Source: Lachnospiraceae bacterium
GTDB taxonomy: Bacteria; Bacillota; Clostridia; Lachnospirales; Lachnospiraceae
Reading direction: 5' to 3'
NCBI GenBank assembly: GCA_024687125.1
Contig: JAILFA010000033.1
Location: 62,001-126,000 of the forward strand
DNA length: 64,000 nucleotides
Both the position numbers and the translations under genes were made by a program. The notes beneath the pieces were generated by a model. It had not been told where the DNA came from. It searched no databases and saw only the letters and a program-made list of their open reading frames with translations. Numbering within the stretch: position 1 is the stretch's first letter; every line of letters begins with the position of its first letter. This document shows positions 18,098-27,185 of the stretch, in pieces.

Positions 18098-20485
18098 ATG
18101 AATGATCGTGCTCTCAGACTGCTGGAATTTCACAGGATCCGTGAGATCCTTGCCGGTTATGCGGACTCCGCTCCCGGCAGGGAACAGTGTCTCGCGCTCG
18201 TTCCCTCGTCCGACCGGGCGGAGATCCTGCGCAGCCAGCAGTTTACGGGCGATGCCATCGCCAGATATCTGAAAAAGAGCGAAGTTTCCTTTTCTGCCGC
18301 GTTTGACGCACAGCCGGTCTTTTCGGCACTCCGCGTGGGAGGAAGCCTGGAGGCCGGAACGCTCCTCACTGTGGCCAGGTTTCTCAGGGAGATCGGCCGG
18401 ATCCGCAGCTACGGAGAGTCGGACCGGGAGGATGAGGCGGACGATTCCCTGACCCCGTATTTTTCCGCGTTGGTTCCGCTCCGGGAGATCTCGGACGAGA
18501 TCACAAGATGCATCCTGTCCGAGGATGAGATCGCCGATGACGCGACGCCGGAGCTCAGGCAGATCCGGCGGGCCATCGACAGGATCGGCGCGCAGATCAG
18601 AAAAGAACTTTCCAGACTGACCACCGGTTCCCTGCGCAGTTATCTGCAGGACGGCGTGATCACCATGCGCGGGGACCGCTACTGCCTTCCCGTGCGTGCC
18701 GAGTACAAGAACCAGGTCGGCGGCATCGTCCACGATGCGAGTGCGACCGGGCAGACACTGTTCATCGAACCCGCCTCCGTTGTTGAACTCAACAATGAAC
18801 TCCGCGCCGAGCATCTTAAGGAACAGGAGGAGGTGGAGCGGGTTCTCGCGCTGCTGAGCGGACGCCTCGCGGAGAGACTTGACGATCTCTCGTTTGACAT
18901 GGAGACGGCGGTCTTTCTGGATTTCACCTTTGCAAAAGCCAAATACGCGCTGGAGAGCGGCGCGATGATCCCGCATTTCAACGAGCGCAGCGCCTTTCTG
19001 CTCCGTGGGGCACGACACCCGCTGATCCCGAAAAAGGAGGTTGTCCCGATCGATGTCTATCTGGGCGACGCCTTCGATCTGCTCGTGATCACGGGTCCCA
19101 ATACCGGCGGCAAGACGGTCACGCTCAAGACCGTAGGTCTGCTGGCGCTGATGGGGCAGGCGGGGCTGGCCATACCGGCGGGTGACCGCTCCGAACTGGC
19201 TGTGTTTCGTGAGATATTCGCCGATATCGGAGATGAGCAGTCGATCGAGCAGAGCCTGTCCACGTTTTCATCGCACATGACCAATGTCGTCGAGATCCTG
19301 TCCGCCGCGGACGGGGAGTGCCTGTGCCTGTTCGACGAATTGGGTGCCGGGACCGATCCGACCGAGGGCGCGGCCCTTGCCGTCGCCATCCTGGATGATC
19401 TGCATCGCCGCGGGATCCGCACAATGGCAACGACGCACTACAGCGAATGCAAGGTCTATGCCATGACGACGAACGGAGTGGTCAATGCCGCCTGCGAATT
19501 TGATGTCGATACGCTGCGTCCTACATATCGCCTGCAGATCGGCGTCCCCGGCAGCAGCAACGCCTTTGCGATCGCCGGGAAGCTCGGACTCTCAGCGGAG
19601 ATCATCGACGCGGCCCGGGAGCGGATCAGCGAAAATGCGGAATCCTTTGACCGCCTGCTCTCTGATCTCGAGACGAGCCGCAAACGGGCATCCGAACAGG
19701 AGGAAGCCGCCAGGAGCGCAAGAACAGAGGCTGACCGGCTGCGCGGGACGATCGAAAAGCAGCATAAGAAGCTGGAGGAGCAGAAGGAAAAGATCCTGGA
19801 AGCCGCGGAACGCGAGGCACAGGAGATCCTGGCCAGGGCCAAGCAGGTCGCGGATGAAACGATCCGGGAGATGAACCGCTCCGGCGCGACCGTCCGGGAA
19901 CTGGAACAGGCAAGGAGCCGGGTCGGAGGGGAACTCTCCGGCAGGAAAAAGCAGCTCGAGGAACGCGCGAAAAAACCCGAAGCCTCGCATCCCAAAGTAA
20001 ATCCTGCCAGACTCAGGGTCGGAGATCTTGTGCGCGTCGTTTCCATGGGGCTGACCGGCACCGTCTCCACCCTGCCTGACAAAAAGGGAGATCTGACGGT
20101 CACCTGCGGCATCATGAAGAGCAAGGTGAATATCAGTGACCTGGCGCCCGCCAAAGAGGAATCCGACGGAAAGAAGGCGATCCGCAGCCTGTACGGAAGG
20201 GACGCCGTAAAAGGCAAGGTGGATCTTTCACGCGGGATGAATATTTCCACGGAGTGTCATCTTATCGGCCTGACGGTCGATGATGCGATCAGCCGGCTGG
20301 ATCAATATCTGGATGAGGCGTATATGGCGCACTTGAAGACCGCGCGTATCGTGCACGGTAAAGGAACCGGGGCGCTCAGGAACGCGGTACAGGCGCATCT
20401 GGAGCAGGTGCCCTATGTGCGGGATTATCAGGACGGAGCTTACGGAGAAGGCGACACCGGTGTAACCGTTGTGAAGTTCATGTAG
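18098..20485 (+). CDS. mutS2: MutS2 (ribosome-collision/recombination ATPase with Smr domain)
   Basis: At 795 residues this is a full-length MutS2 (RqcU). The N-terminal MutS core and clamp precede the ATPase with Walker A GPNTGGKTVTLK (~residue 332), Walker B LCLFDELGAGTDPTEGAAL and MATTHYSE. A Glu/Lys/Arg-rich coiled coil covers ~510-630, a KOW-like strand region ~640-690, and the C-terminal Smr nuclease domain the last ~85 residues (GLTVDDAISRLDQYLD, VHGKGTGALR). In Bacillus it splits collided ribosomes and limits recombination. The start MNDRALRLLEFHRI matches the family. It is divergent from the HtrA-like gene with only 39 bp between them. Confidence 0.97.
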   Translation: MNDRALRLLEFHRIREILAGYADSAPGREQCLALVPSSDRAEILRSQQFTGDAIARYLKKSEVSFSAAFDAQPVFSALRVGGSLEAGTLLTVARFLREIGRIRSYGESDREDEADDSLTPYFSALVPLREISDEITRCILSEDEIADDATPELRQIRRAIDRIGAQIRKELSRLTTGSLRSYLQDGVITMRGDRYCLPVRAEYKNQVGGIVHDASATGQTLFIEPASVVELNNELRAEHLKEQEEVERVLALLSGRLAERLDDLSFDMETAVFLDFTFAKAKYALESGAMIPHFNERSAFLLRGARHPLIPKKEVVPIDVYLGDAFDLLVITGPNTGGKTVTLKTVGLLALMGQAGLAIPAGDRSELAVFREIFADIGDEQSIEQSLSTFSSHMTNVVEILSAADGECLCLFDELGAGTDPTEGAALAVAILDDLHRRGIRTMATTHYSECKVYAMTTNGVVNAACEFDVDTLRPTYRLQIGVPGSSNAFAIAGKLGLSAEIIDAARERISENAESFDRLLSDLETSRKRASEQEEAARSARTEADRLRGTIEKQHKKLEEQKEKILEAAEREAQEILARAKQVADETIREMNRSGATVRELEQARSRVGGELSGRKKQLEERAKKPEASHPKVNPARLRVGDLVRVVSMGLTGTVSTLPDKKGDLTVTCGIMKSKVNISDLAPAKEESDGKKAIRSLYGRDAVKGKVDLSRGMNISTECHLIGLTVDDAISRLDQYLDEAYMAHLKTARIVHGKGTGALRNAVQAHLEQVPYVRDYQDGAYGEGDTGVTVVKFM

Positions 20486-20504
20486 AAAAGGAGCAGAGGA
20501 AGAC

Positions 20505-21203
20505 ATGGCACAGAAGCAGAAGATCCTGATCGTTGACGACGACGCGAACATCGCGGAGCTCATCGCGCTCTATCTGGAAAAGGAGTGCTTCGAGACCCGG
20601 ATCGTCGGGGATGGGGAAAGCGCTGTTCCCGCAGTCCGCAGTTTTATGCCGGACCTGGTTCTGCTGGATATCATGCTGCCGGGGATGGACGGCTATCAGG
20701 TCTGCCGGGAGATCCGCAGCAAGGACAGCGTGCCGGTCATCATGCTGTCCGCCAAGGGTGAAGTGTTCGACAAGGTGCTCGGACTTGAGCTCGGCGCGGA
20801 CGACTACATGGAAAAGCCGTTTGATTCCAAGGAACTGGTCGCACGCGTCAAAGCAGTCCTGCGGCGGTATCAGACAGTACCGGAAAAGAAAAACGAGGAG
20901 GCCGAACGCAGGGTCGCTTATCCGGGACTGGAGATCAATATGACCAACTATGCTGTCCTCAGGGACGGCGTGCAGATCGATATGCCGCCCAAGGAGATGG
21001 AACTGCTGTATTTTCTGGCGTCCTCTCCCAACCATGTCTTTTCCCGCGAACAGCTGCTCGATCAGATCTGGGGATACGAGTACGCGGGAGATACCCGCAC
21101 AGTCGATGTTCACATCAAGAGACTGCGCGAGAAACTCGGTGATCACGAAGGGTGGCGCCTTGCCACGATCTGGGGTGTCGGATACAAATTTGAAGCCAAC
21201 TAG
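20505..21203 (+). CDS. OmpR/PhoB-family response regulator (orphan)
   Basis: The receiver domain (residues ~5-120) has the acidic pocket VDDD, the phospho-acceptor Asp55 in LVLLDIMLPGMDGY and the lysine in YMEKPFDSKEL. The winged-helix DNA-binding domain (~135-232) has FSREQLLDQIWGYEY and TRTVDVHIKRLREKL. No histidine kinase gene lies next to it; it sits between mutS2 and a MATE gene. The partner kinase is either elsewhere or absent. AAAGGAG upstream and a GAGG nearer the start support translation from 20505. Confidence 0.92.
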   Translation: MAQKQKILIVDDDANIAELIALYLEKECFETRIVGDGESAVPAVRSFMPDLVLLDIMLPGMDGYQVCREIRSKDSVPVIMLSAKGEVFDKVLGLELGADDYMEKPFDSKELVARVKAVLRRYQTVPEKKNEEAERRVAYPGLEINMTNYAVLRDGVQIDMPPKEMELLYFLASSPNHVFSREQLLDQIWGYEYAGDTRTVDVHIKRLREKLGDHEGWRLATIWGVGYKFEAN

Positions 21204-21214
21204 GGAATGACCGC

Positions 21215-22606
21215 ATGCTGAAGAAGTATATCGGAGACCGCGCTTTTTACAGGCGCGTGCTGGCGATCACCGTACCGATCATGGTACAGATGGGGATCAG
21301 CAATTTTGTGAGTCTCCTCGACAATATCATGGTGGGCCGCATCGGGACCGAGCAGATGAGCGGGGTTGCCATTGTCAACCAGCTGCTCTTCGTGTTCTAT
21401 CTGTGCATTTTCGGCGGCTTCGCCGGGGCCGGGATCTTTACGGCACAATACTACGGCTGCGGGGATCACGAGGGCATCCGGCAGACCATGCGCTACAAGC
21501 TGTGGCTCGGCGCGATCCTGTTTGCCGGCGCGCTGGTCGTCTTTCTGGGGTACGGTCCCCAGTTGATCGACCTGTACCTGAACGGCAGCAATGACGGCGG
21601 TGACCTGGCCGCCACGCTGGGATACGCGCAGAAATACCTGTACATCTCACTGGCGGGCCTGCCGGCTTTCGCGATGGTGCAGGTATATGCCAATACCCTC
21701 AGGGAGTGCGGGGAGACGGTCGTTCCCATGAAAGCCGGTCTCACAGCGGTCTTTGTGAACCTGGCATTCAATTATCTGCTGATCTACGGGAAGTTCGGCT
21801 TCCCGGAGCTGGGTGTACAGGGCGCCGCTATTGCCACTGTGATCGCGCGGTTCGTGGAGATGACGATCGTCGTAAGCTGGGCGCATACCCATAAAGAGAA
21901 GTGTCCCTATATCCAGGGACTGTACCGGACCATGCATCTCCCCGCCAGACTCATACGGAAATACTTCATTACCGGATCACCGCTCCTGGTCAATGAGGCG
22001 CTGTGGTCGCTGGGGATGGCGTTCCTGACGCAGAGCTATTCCGTGCGCGGCCTGAATGTCGTGGCGGGGCAGAACATCTCGAGCACTATTGCCAATGTCT
22101 TCAATGTGGCATTCTTTGCGATGGGGGATGCAGTTGCCATCATCGTCGGACAGCTTCTCGGCGCGGGTCAGTATGAAAAGGCAAAGGACGAGGACCGCAA
22201 GATCATCACCTTTTCCGTCCTGGTGGCGACCGGCGTGGGAGCGGTCATTTTCCTGACGGCACCGCTTTTCCCGCGGCTGTACAATACGACGCCGGAGGCA
22301 AAGACGATCGCTATGCACTTTTTGATGGTCCAGGCCATCTTTACACCGCAGAACGCACTGCTGCACACTTCGTATTTCACGATCCGCTCCGGCGGACGGA
22401 CCTTTATCACGTTTCTTTTTGACAGCGCGTTCATGTGGGCGGTCAGTGTTCCGCTGGCCTATGTGCTCAGCAGATACACGGATCTTTACGTGATCTGGAT
22501 CTTTGCGATCCTGTCGCTGTCGGAACTTATTAAGTGCGTCATCGGTGTGGTGATGGTGAAAAAAGGGATATGGATCAAGAATATCGTAAAAGACGAGGAG
22601 GCGTGA
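21215..22606 (+). CDS. MATE-family multidrug/Na+ antiporter
   Basis: The 463-residue polytopic protein has twelve hydrophobic segments in two pseudo-repeats. Its early stretch is VPIMVQMGISNFVSLLDNIMVGRIGTEQMSGVAIVNQL, broken here at residue ~15-52, typical of the NorM/DinF-like MATE proteins that expel cationic drugs using Na+ or H+. Substrate cannot be inferred. It starts 12 bp after the response regulator and may be transcribed with it, so the regulator may control export; this is inference. Confidence 0.9.
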   Translation: MLKKYIGDRAFYRRVLAITVPIMVQMGISNFVSLLDNIMVGRIGTEQMSGVAIVNQLLFVFYLCIFGGFAGAGIFTAQYYGCGDHEGIRQTMRYKLWLGAILFAGALVVFLGYGPQLIDLYLNGSNDGGDLAATLGYAQKYLYISLAGLPAFAMVQVYANTLRECGETVVPMKAGLTAVFVNLAFNYLLIYGKFGFPELGVQGAAIATVIARFVEMTIVVSWAHTHKEKCPYIQGLYRTMHLPARLIRKYFITGSPLLVNEALWSLGMAFLTQSYSVRGLNVVAGQNISSTIANVFNVAFFAMGDAVAIIVGQLLGAGQYEKAKDEDRKIITFSVLVATGVGAVIFLTAPLFPRLYNTTPEAKTIAMHFLMVQAIFTPQNALLHTSYFTIRSGGRTFITFLFDSAFMWAVSVPLAYVLSRYTDLYVIWIFAILSLSELIKCVIGVVMVKKGIWIKNIVKDEEA

Positions 22607-22608
22607 AG

Positions 22609-24330
22609 ATGAAAAAAGTACGTGCATTTCTGGCGGTCCTGCTGGCAGGACTCCTGCTGATCTCCGCGGTTGGGTGCGGCGGGGAATCTTCAGACTCCGG
22701 AAAAAAGCGCCGCAAGTCGGAGAAGAAGGAGAGTGTCGAGGAAGAGACCGACGAAGAGGATACCGACGAAGACGAGGAGGATTCCGACACTTCGGACGCC
22801 GGCAAAAAGAAGGAAGACGAAGAAACGGACGCGGCACCCGTCGAAACATCTCCGGCAGCAGATCCTACACTCGCGGAAAAGCTCTGCGGCAGATACAGCT
22901 GCAAGGTCAGCGACGAGGAGTATGAGATCCTGAACATCCTGACCTTCGGCGGCAATCTCTACGGCTTCGGAGGCGCCGCGATGACGGATGAGGGGAGCGA
23001 TGAACTGGGGGTCTATTCCTTCTGGGCGCTGGAGTTTGTCCCCGATGACCCGGCTGATCTGGCTTCCACGACGGCGAAGGAGTGCGAAGTCCATGAGCTG
23101 GCCTTTTCCGTCATGTCCAATCTGGGCAGATACTTTTCGGCGCCGGAAGCCGTAACCTTAAGGCTTGATGATAACGGGATCTGGTACGGCGGCTCCGCTG
23201 CGTCTGAGGGCGCACCCGCGGCGGAAAGATTCTATGAGCGGGACGAACGTGTAGAAAACTGCCTGACCTACTGGAATGACGATTCCGTTCCGACCGATAC
23301 GAGAATGCCGGAGATCCTTGGACTCTGGCGGCAGCAGGGAAGTGATAACCCGGTCTATCTCGAATTCCAGGATTACATGAATTTCATGATCTATCAGAAA
23401 TCGCCTGCGGAGGAGGTAATGTTCGGCGGTGGGAGTTACGAATACCAGGCGGGAAATGTTCTCTCCGGCACGTATTCCCTGCTGCAGACCGGGGGTATGC
23501 CCTATATGCTCGAAGGAGAGGCGGTCGCGGACGATAAAACCCTGACCCTGTGGACAGAAGGTCATTTTAGCGAGAGCGAATGGCCCTTTGAGGGCAGCGA
23601 TAAACTCACCTTTGAGCGGATCACGCCGGAGGAGATCCCGGTGGTCACCTATGCGCAGGTCAGCGCTGCCGGGTACAACGAGGATTACGTATCTCCCATG
23701 ATGGAAATGGAAGCCGTGGAAGGAGCGTCCGCATCGTTTTACGGCGTGTGGATCGGTGCATATAAAAAAGAGGACGAAGCGGCCGCGGCGCTGGAGAAAC
23801 TCGAAGAGGCGGGTTTTGAGGCCATTGTAGCCTATTCGCCGGACTGGGAAAACCTGAATCCGCAGCCGTATTACTGCGTTTCTGCCGGGCGCTGCGATAA
23901 CCAGGCCGAGGCGGATGATCTGCTCGCTGCCGTGAAAAAGGCCGGCTTTAAGGACGCTTATGTCAAGGAGACCGGCGGACGTCTTTCCCACCGGGTGATC
24001 TATACGCTGTACAGCCTGGATAAAGTGGAAGCTGACAAATATGAAGTCACTCTGCGCAGCGTGCAGATCGATGATCCGGTCGGGTATGAGTATTACTGGA
24101 CGCTGACTGTGGACGAAAGAACAGTCTTCGACGAAGCCTGCGACATGAGTACTTTTGGAGGCTACGAAAAGGGCGACACGCCGCTCTCCTGGTTCCGGAA
24201 GAACCTTGATCTGGCGAAATCGGATCCGGACAAGTACATGGAAAACGGTCCGGCGCTTTCCGGTACCTTTACCGTCAGTGTGACCGGAGGTCATATCGAC
24301 CGTTTCTACAGCTGCGGGTGGTGGGACTGA
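22609..24330 (+). CDS. Lipoprotein with acidic linker and SPOR-like domain
   Basis: The start at 22609 (MKKVRAFLAVLLAGLLLISA) has GAGGAGG upstream; the frame is open further but inside the MATE gene. The signal peptide ends in VGC, a plausible lipobox with Cys22. An extreme Glu/Asp/Lys-rich linker covers ~25-80. A beta-rich middle domain of unknown family follows (~85-355). Residues ~380-460 (VWIGAYKKEDEAAAALEKLE, YYCVSAGRCDNQAEADDLLA) fit a SPOR domain, which binds glycan strands lacking stem peptides at division sites in other bacteria. The C-terminal ~100 residues are unassigned. The SPOR call is by pattern only. Confidence 0.7.
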   Translation: MKKVRAFLAVLLAGLLLISAVGCGGESSDSGKKRRKSEKKESVEEETDEEDTDEDEEDSDTSDAGKKKEDEETDAAPVETSPAADPTLAEKLCGRYSCKVSDEEYEILNILTFGGNLYGFGGAAMTDEGSDELGVYSFWALEFVPDDPADLASTTAKECEVHELAFSVMSNLGRYFSAPEAVTLRLDDNGIWYGGSAASEGAPAAERFYERDERVENCLTYWNDDSVPTDTRMPEILGLWRQQGSDNPVYLEFQDYMNFMIYQKSPAEEVMFGGGSYEYQAGNVLSGTYSLLQTGGMPYMLEGEAVADDKTLTLWTEGHFSESEWPFEGSDKLTFERITPEEIPVVTYAQVSAAGYNEDYVSPMMEMEAVEGASASFYGVWIGAYKKEDEAAAALEKLEEAGFEAIVAYSPDWENLNPQPYYCVSAGRCDNQAEADDLLAAVKKAGFKDAYVKETGGRLSHRVIYTLYSLDKVEADKYEVTLRSVQIDDPVGYEYYWTLTVDERTVFDEACDMSTFGGYEKGDTPLSWFRKNLDLAKSDPDKYMENGPALSGTFTVSVTGGHIDRFYSCGWWD

Positions 24331-24374
24331 CGATGCCCGAAGATCCGGCAGAGCTGTGATTTCGGATAGCATAT

Positions 24375-25253
24375 ATGCATTTTGTGGATGCCAAAGGGAT
24401 CCTGACCGGAAGCGGCGGGCATTTCGGGATGAATATCTACCGCGGATGTACGCACGGCTGCATCTATTGTGACAGCCGAAGCAGGTGCTATCAGTTTACG
24501 CATCCTTTCGAAGACATCGAGGTAAAGCAGAACGCGCCGCAGCTTCTGGAAAAGGCGCTGAAGTCGAAAAGAAAAAAGTGCATGATCGGAACCGGGGCGA
24601 TGTCGGATCCGTATATGCACTGTGAAGAAGAGCTGAAACTGACCAGGAAATGTCTGGAGATCATCCGTGATAATGAATACGGGCTTGCCATACAGACAAA
24701 GTCAGACCGCATCCTCCGGGACATTGACCTGCTGGAAGAGATCAACCGCCGCGCAAAATGCGTGGTACAGATGACGCTCACGACCTTTGATGATGACCTG
24801 TGCCGGATACTGGAGCCGAATGTCTGCAATACAAAACGCCGTATCGAAGTGCTGGAGGAGATGCGGAAAAGAGGTATTCCGACGGTCGTATGGATGACAC
24901 CGGTACTTCCGTTTATCAATGATACGGAAGAAAACATCACTGCCATCCTGAATGCGTGTGTCCGGACGGGTGTAAAGGGTGTGATCGATTTTGGCATGGG
25001 CCTGACGCTTCGGGAGGGCGATCGGGAGTATTATTACGCTGCGCTTGACACGTACTTTCCGGGAATGAAGGAACGGTACATCAGGCGGTATGGGAACGCG
25101 TATGAGCTGCCGAGTCCGAATGCGAAAGCATTGACGGAGATATTCCGGAGGATCTGCAGGGACAACGGGATCCTTTCAACCCCGGATGACTGTTTCGGAT
25201 TCATGCATGAGCTGCCGGACAAGTATACACAGATGAGCCTCTTTGATCTGTAA
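24375..25253 (+). CDS. Radical SAM protein, SPL/Rv2578c-like family
   Basis: The 292-residue protein has the radical SAM cluster motif C-x3-C-x2-C in YRGCTHGCIYCDSRSR near the N-terminus. It also has KKCMIGTGAMSDPYMHCEE and WMTPVLPFINDTEENI. This layout fits the spore-photoproduct-lyase-like family often annotated Rv2578c; the reaction is unknown for most members. It uses a [4Fe-4S] cluster and S-adenosylmethionine, as expected for a strict anaerobe. No clear ribosome site precedes the ATG. It stands alone between the SPOR lipoprotein and the arginase-like gene. Confidence 0.85.
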   Translation: MHFVDAKGILTGSGGHFGMNIYRGCTHGCIYCDSRSRCYQFTHPFEDIEVKQNAPQLLEKALKSKRKKCMIGTGAMSDPYMHCEEELKLTRKCLEIIRDNEYGLAIQTKSDRILRDIDLLEEINRRAKCVVQMTLTTFDDDLCRILEPNVCNTKRRIEVLEEMRKRGIPTVVWMTPVLPFINDTEENITAILNACVRTGVKGVIDFGMGLTLREGDREYYYAALDTYFPGMKERYIRRYGNAYELPSPNAKALTEIFRRICRDNGILSTPDDCFGFMHELPDKYTQMSLFDL

Positions 25254-25293
25254 AGCGTTTATGATGGTCCTTATATGAATTGCGAGGAGGAAA

Positions 25294-26210
25294 ATGGTTT
25301 CGGGCTTACAGAAGAAAACCGTTTCGATCATCGGATCACAGATGGATATGGGAGCTGTCCGCAAGGGCGTTGATATGGGGCCTCTCGCGATCCGTCATGC
25401 CGGCCTGATCCGGATGATCCGTGATATCGGGTATCAGGTCAAGGACTGCGGGGACATTCTTCCCATGGTGGCCACATCCGAGGGAAATCCGCGGATGCGC
25501 TATGAAAAAGAGATCAATGAAGCCAATGAACGGCTGTTTCACCGGGTACTGGAAATACATGAAGATCAGGAATTTCCTGTTATCCTGGGAGGTGATCACA
25601 GCATTGCCGCCGGCTCGGTCAGCGCTGCCGCGCAGCATTTCGGAAAGATCGGCCTGCTTTGGATCGATGCCCACGGGGATTTTAACGATGACAGGATCAC
25701 CCCGACGGGAAATATCCACGGCATGCCGCTGTCCGCTGTATGCGGCTGCGGACCGGATTCGCTGGTGAGTTTTACGGAGGCACGGGTCGATCCTCACAAT
25801 GTGGCTGTCATCGGGGCAAGGGAGATGGACCCCGAGGAAATAAAAAACTGAAAAGCAAAGGGGTCAGTGTATATGCGATCAGTGATATTCACATTTCCGG
25901 CATCAGAAAGATCATGGAGGAAGCCATCGCCGTTGTGACGGATGGAACGGAGGGCATCCATCTGAGCTTTGATATGGACGCACTGGATCCGGAAGACGCG
26001 CCCGGGGTGGGAACGCCTGTGCTGAACGGATTAACGAGCAGAGAGGGATTCATTATCTGCGAAATGCTCTCCGATATCCACAGGCTTTTGTCGATAGACC
26101 TGGTCGAAACCAATCCTTTACTTGACAACAGAAATGTTACGGGGAGACTGGCCGCAGAGCTGATCATCACGTGCCTGGGGAAGACGGATTATCAGTCGTT
26201 CGGTATTTAA
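25294..26210 (+). pseudogene. Arginase/agmatinase-family gene with a -1 frameshift at a slippery heptamer
   Basis: The frame from 25294 encodes 185 residues and stops at TGA 25849-25851. The -1 frame continues the same protein from 25848 to 26210 (120 residues). Together they make ~305 residues, the family's full length. The Mn-binding motifs are split between the two parts: GGDHSIAAGS and WIDAHGDFN before the break, SFDMDALDPEDAPGVGTPV after it. The break is at A-AAA-AAC (25842-25848) directly followed by the stop, a classical -1 ribosomal slippage sequence. Alternatives are a one-base indel in the run of six A (true pseudogene, phase variation or sequence error). One added A restores the frame exactly. 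GAGGAGG precedes the start. Confidence 0.85.
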
Positions 26211-26211
26211 C

Positions 26212-26487
26212 AATAACAAAGGAGACGATGACAGCTCTGTTCGATTCGGCTTTGTAGTCGTGGATCCCGCGCGCAGAGGAAAAGGATACGGAAAGGAAAT
26301 GCTCCGGCTCGGAATAGAGTATGTCAAAGAGCATCTTTCTGCTTCGCGGATCGATCTGGGAGTATTCGATAATAATCCGGGCGCAAGGCATTGTTATGAG
26401 GCCGTAGACTTCCGGGAGTACGAACGGAGTGAATGCAGCCTGCCGGCAGGCACCTGGATCCGTATCGGCATGGAGATATTCATATAG
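26212..26487 (+). pseudogene. 5'-truncated GNAT acetyltransferase remnant
   Basis: An open stretch directly after the arginase-like stop encodes VRFGFVVVDPARRGKGYGKEM and about 60 more residues, ending IRIGMEIFI. This is the acetyl-CoA-binding half of a GNAT enzyme (the R-x-x-G-x-G loop is RRGKGYG). The N-terminal half (about 60-80 residues) is missing, and the frame has no good start codon or ribosome site; the only one in frame is GTG at 26260. It is best read as debris fused behind the arginase gene. Confidence 0.7.
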
Positions 26488-26547
26488 CATCATTTCTTGA
26501 AGTAACATCCCAAAACATAGTGTTTTAGATGTATGTTGACATCCTTG

Positions 26548-26599
26548 TTGACATATTCCACAAGTGGAACTATACTCTTTTGGTATTCTACTTGTGGAA
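26548..26599 (+). promoter_or_regulatory. padR-traX promoter with two PadR-type operators
   Basis: TTGACA (26548-26553) and TATACT (26571-26576) are exactly 17 bp apart. The inverted repeat TTCCACAAGTGGAA (26556-26569) fills the spacer. A second copy, TTCTACTTGTGGAA (26586-26599), lies just past the -10, 30 bp centre to centre. Binding of PadR would block RNA polymerase, so autoregulation is likely. Confidence 0.8.
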
Positions 26600-26627
26600 T
26601 ATCGTCTACAGAGGAGGAAAGATACCT

Positions 26628-27185
26628 ATGCTGAAGCATGGCATTTTAGGGCTGCTGAATTACGGGGACATGACCGGATATGAGATCAGGACGGCTTTCA
26701 GAGATTCCCTGAATCATTTCTGGCATGCGCAGACCAGCCAGATCTACAGGGAACTGCAGGTAATTGAAAAGAACGGCTGGGTAACGGTAACAAAAGTGGA
26801 GCAGGATGGAAGGCCTGATAAAAACGTCCTTTCCATAACACAGGCAGGCCGTGATGAACTGAAAGCGTGGCTTAATGACGACGCAGCTGCAAGTCCCATC
26901 CGAAATGCCATGCTTATGAAAGTGTTTTTCCGGGGAGAATACGGTATTGACGAAAACATTGCGTATTTCAGGAGCCTTCCGAAAAGAGAGACGGTGTTCC
27001 CGCATGGCAGCGAAAAGACGGGAGAAGTGAGTGACAGTTACAGACGCAGGATCGACGATCCCCTAAAAGCACTTTACTGGAAGTTCACGATCGATTTTGG
27101 CGTGATGTATGAGAAGATGCTCAAAGAATGGTGCGATAACTGCGCAGACGAGCTGGAAAGACTGAAGAAAGGAGCAGCAAAGTGA
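26628..27185 (+). CDS. PadR-family transcriptional repressor
   Basis: The 185-residue protein starts MLKHGILGLLNYGDMTGYEI, the standard PadR opening, with a winged helix-turn-helix (residues ~1-80; SQIYRELQVIEKNGWVTVTKVEQDGRPDKNVLSIT, shown in part) and a helical C-terminal dimerisation domain (Vir_act_alpha_C-like, ~95-180). The ATG at 26628 has GAGGAGG upstream; upstream in-frame codons fall inside the promoter. PadR proteins repress detoxification or transport genes and are released by small molecules. It overlaps traX by 4 bp and most likely controls itself and that gene through the two inverted repeats upstream. Confidence 0.93.
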   Translation: MLKHGILGLLNYGDMTGYEIRTAFRDSLNHFWHAQTSQIYRELQVIEKNGWVTVTKVEQDGRPDKNVLSITQAGRDELKAWLNDDAAASPIRNAMLMKVFFRGEYGIDENIAYFRSLPKRETVFPHGSEKTGEVSDSYRRRIDDPLKALYWKFTIDFGVMYEKMLKEWCDNCADELERLKKGAAK

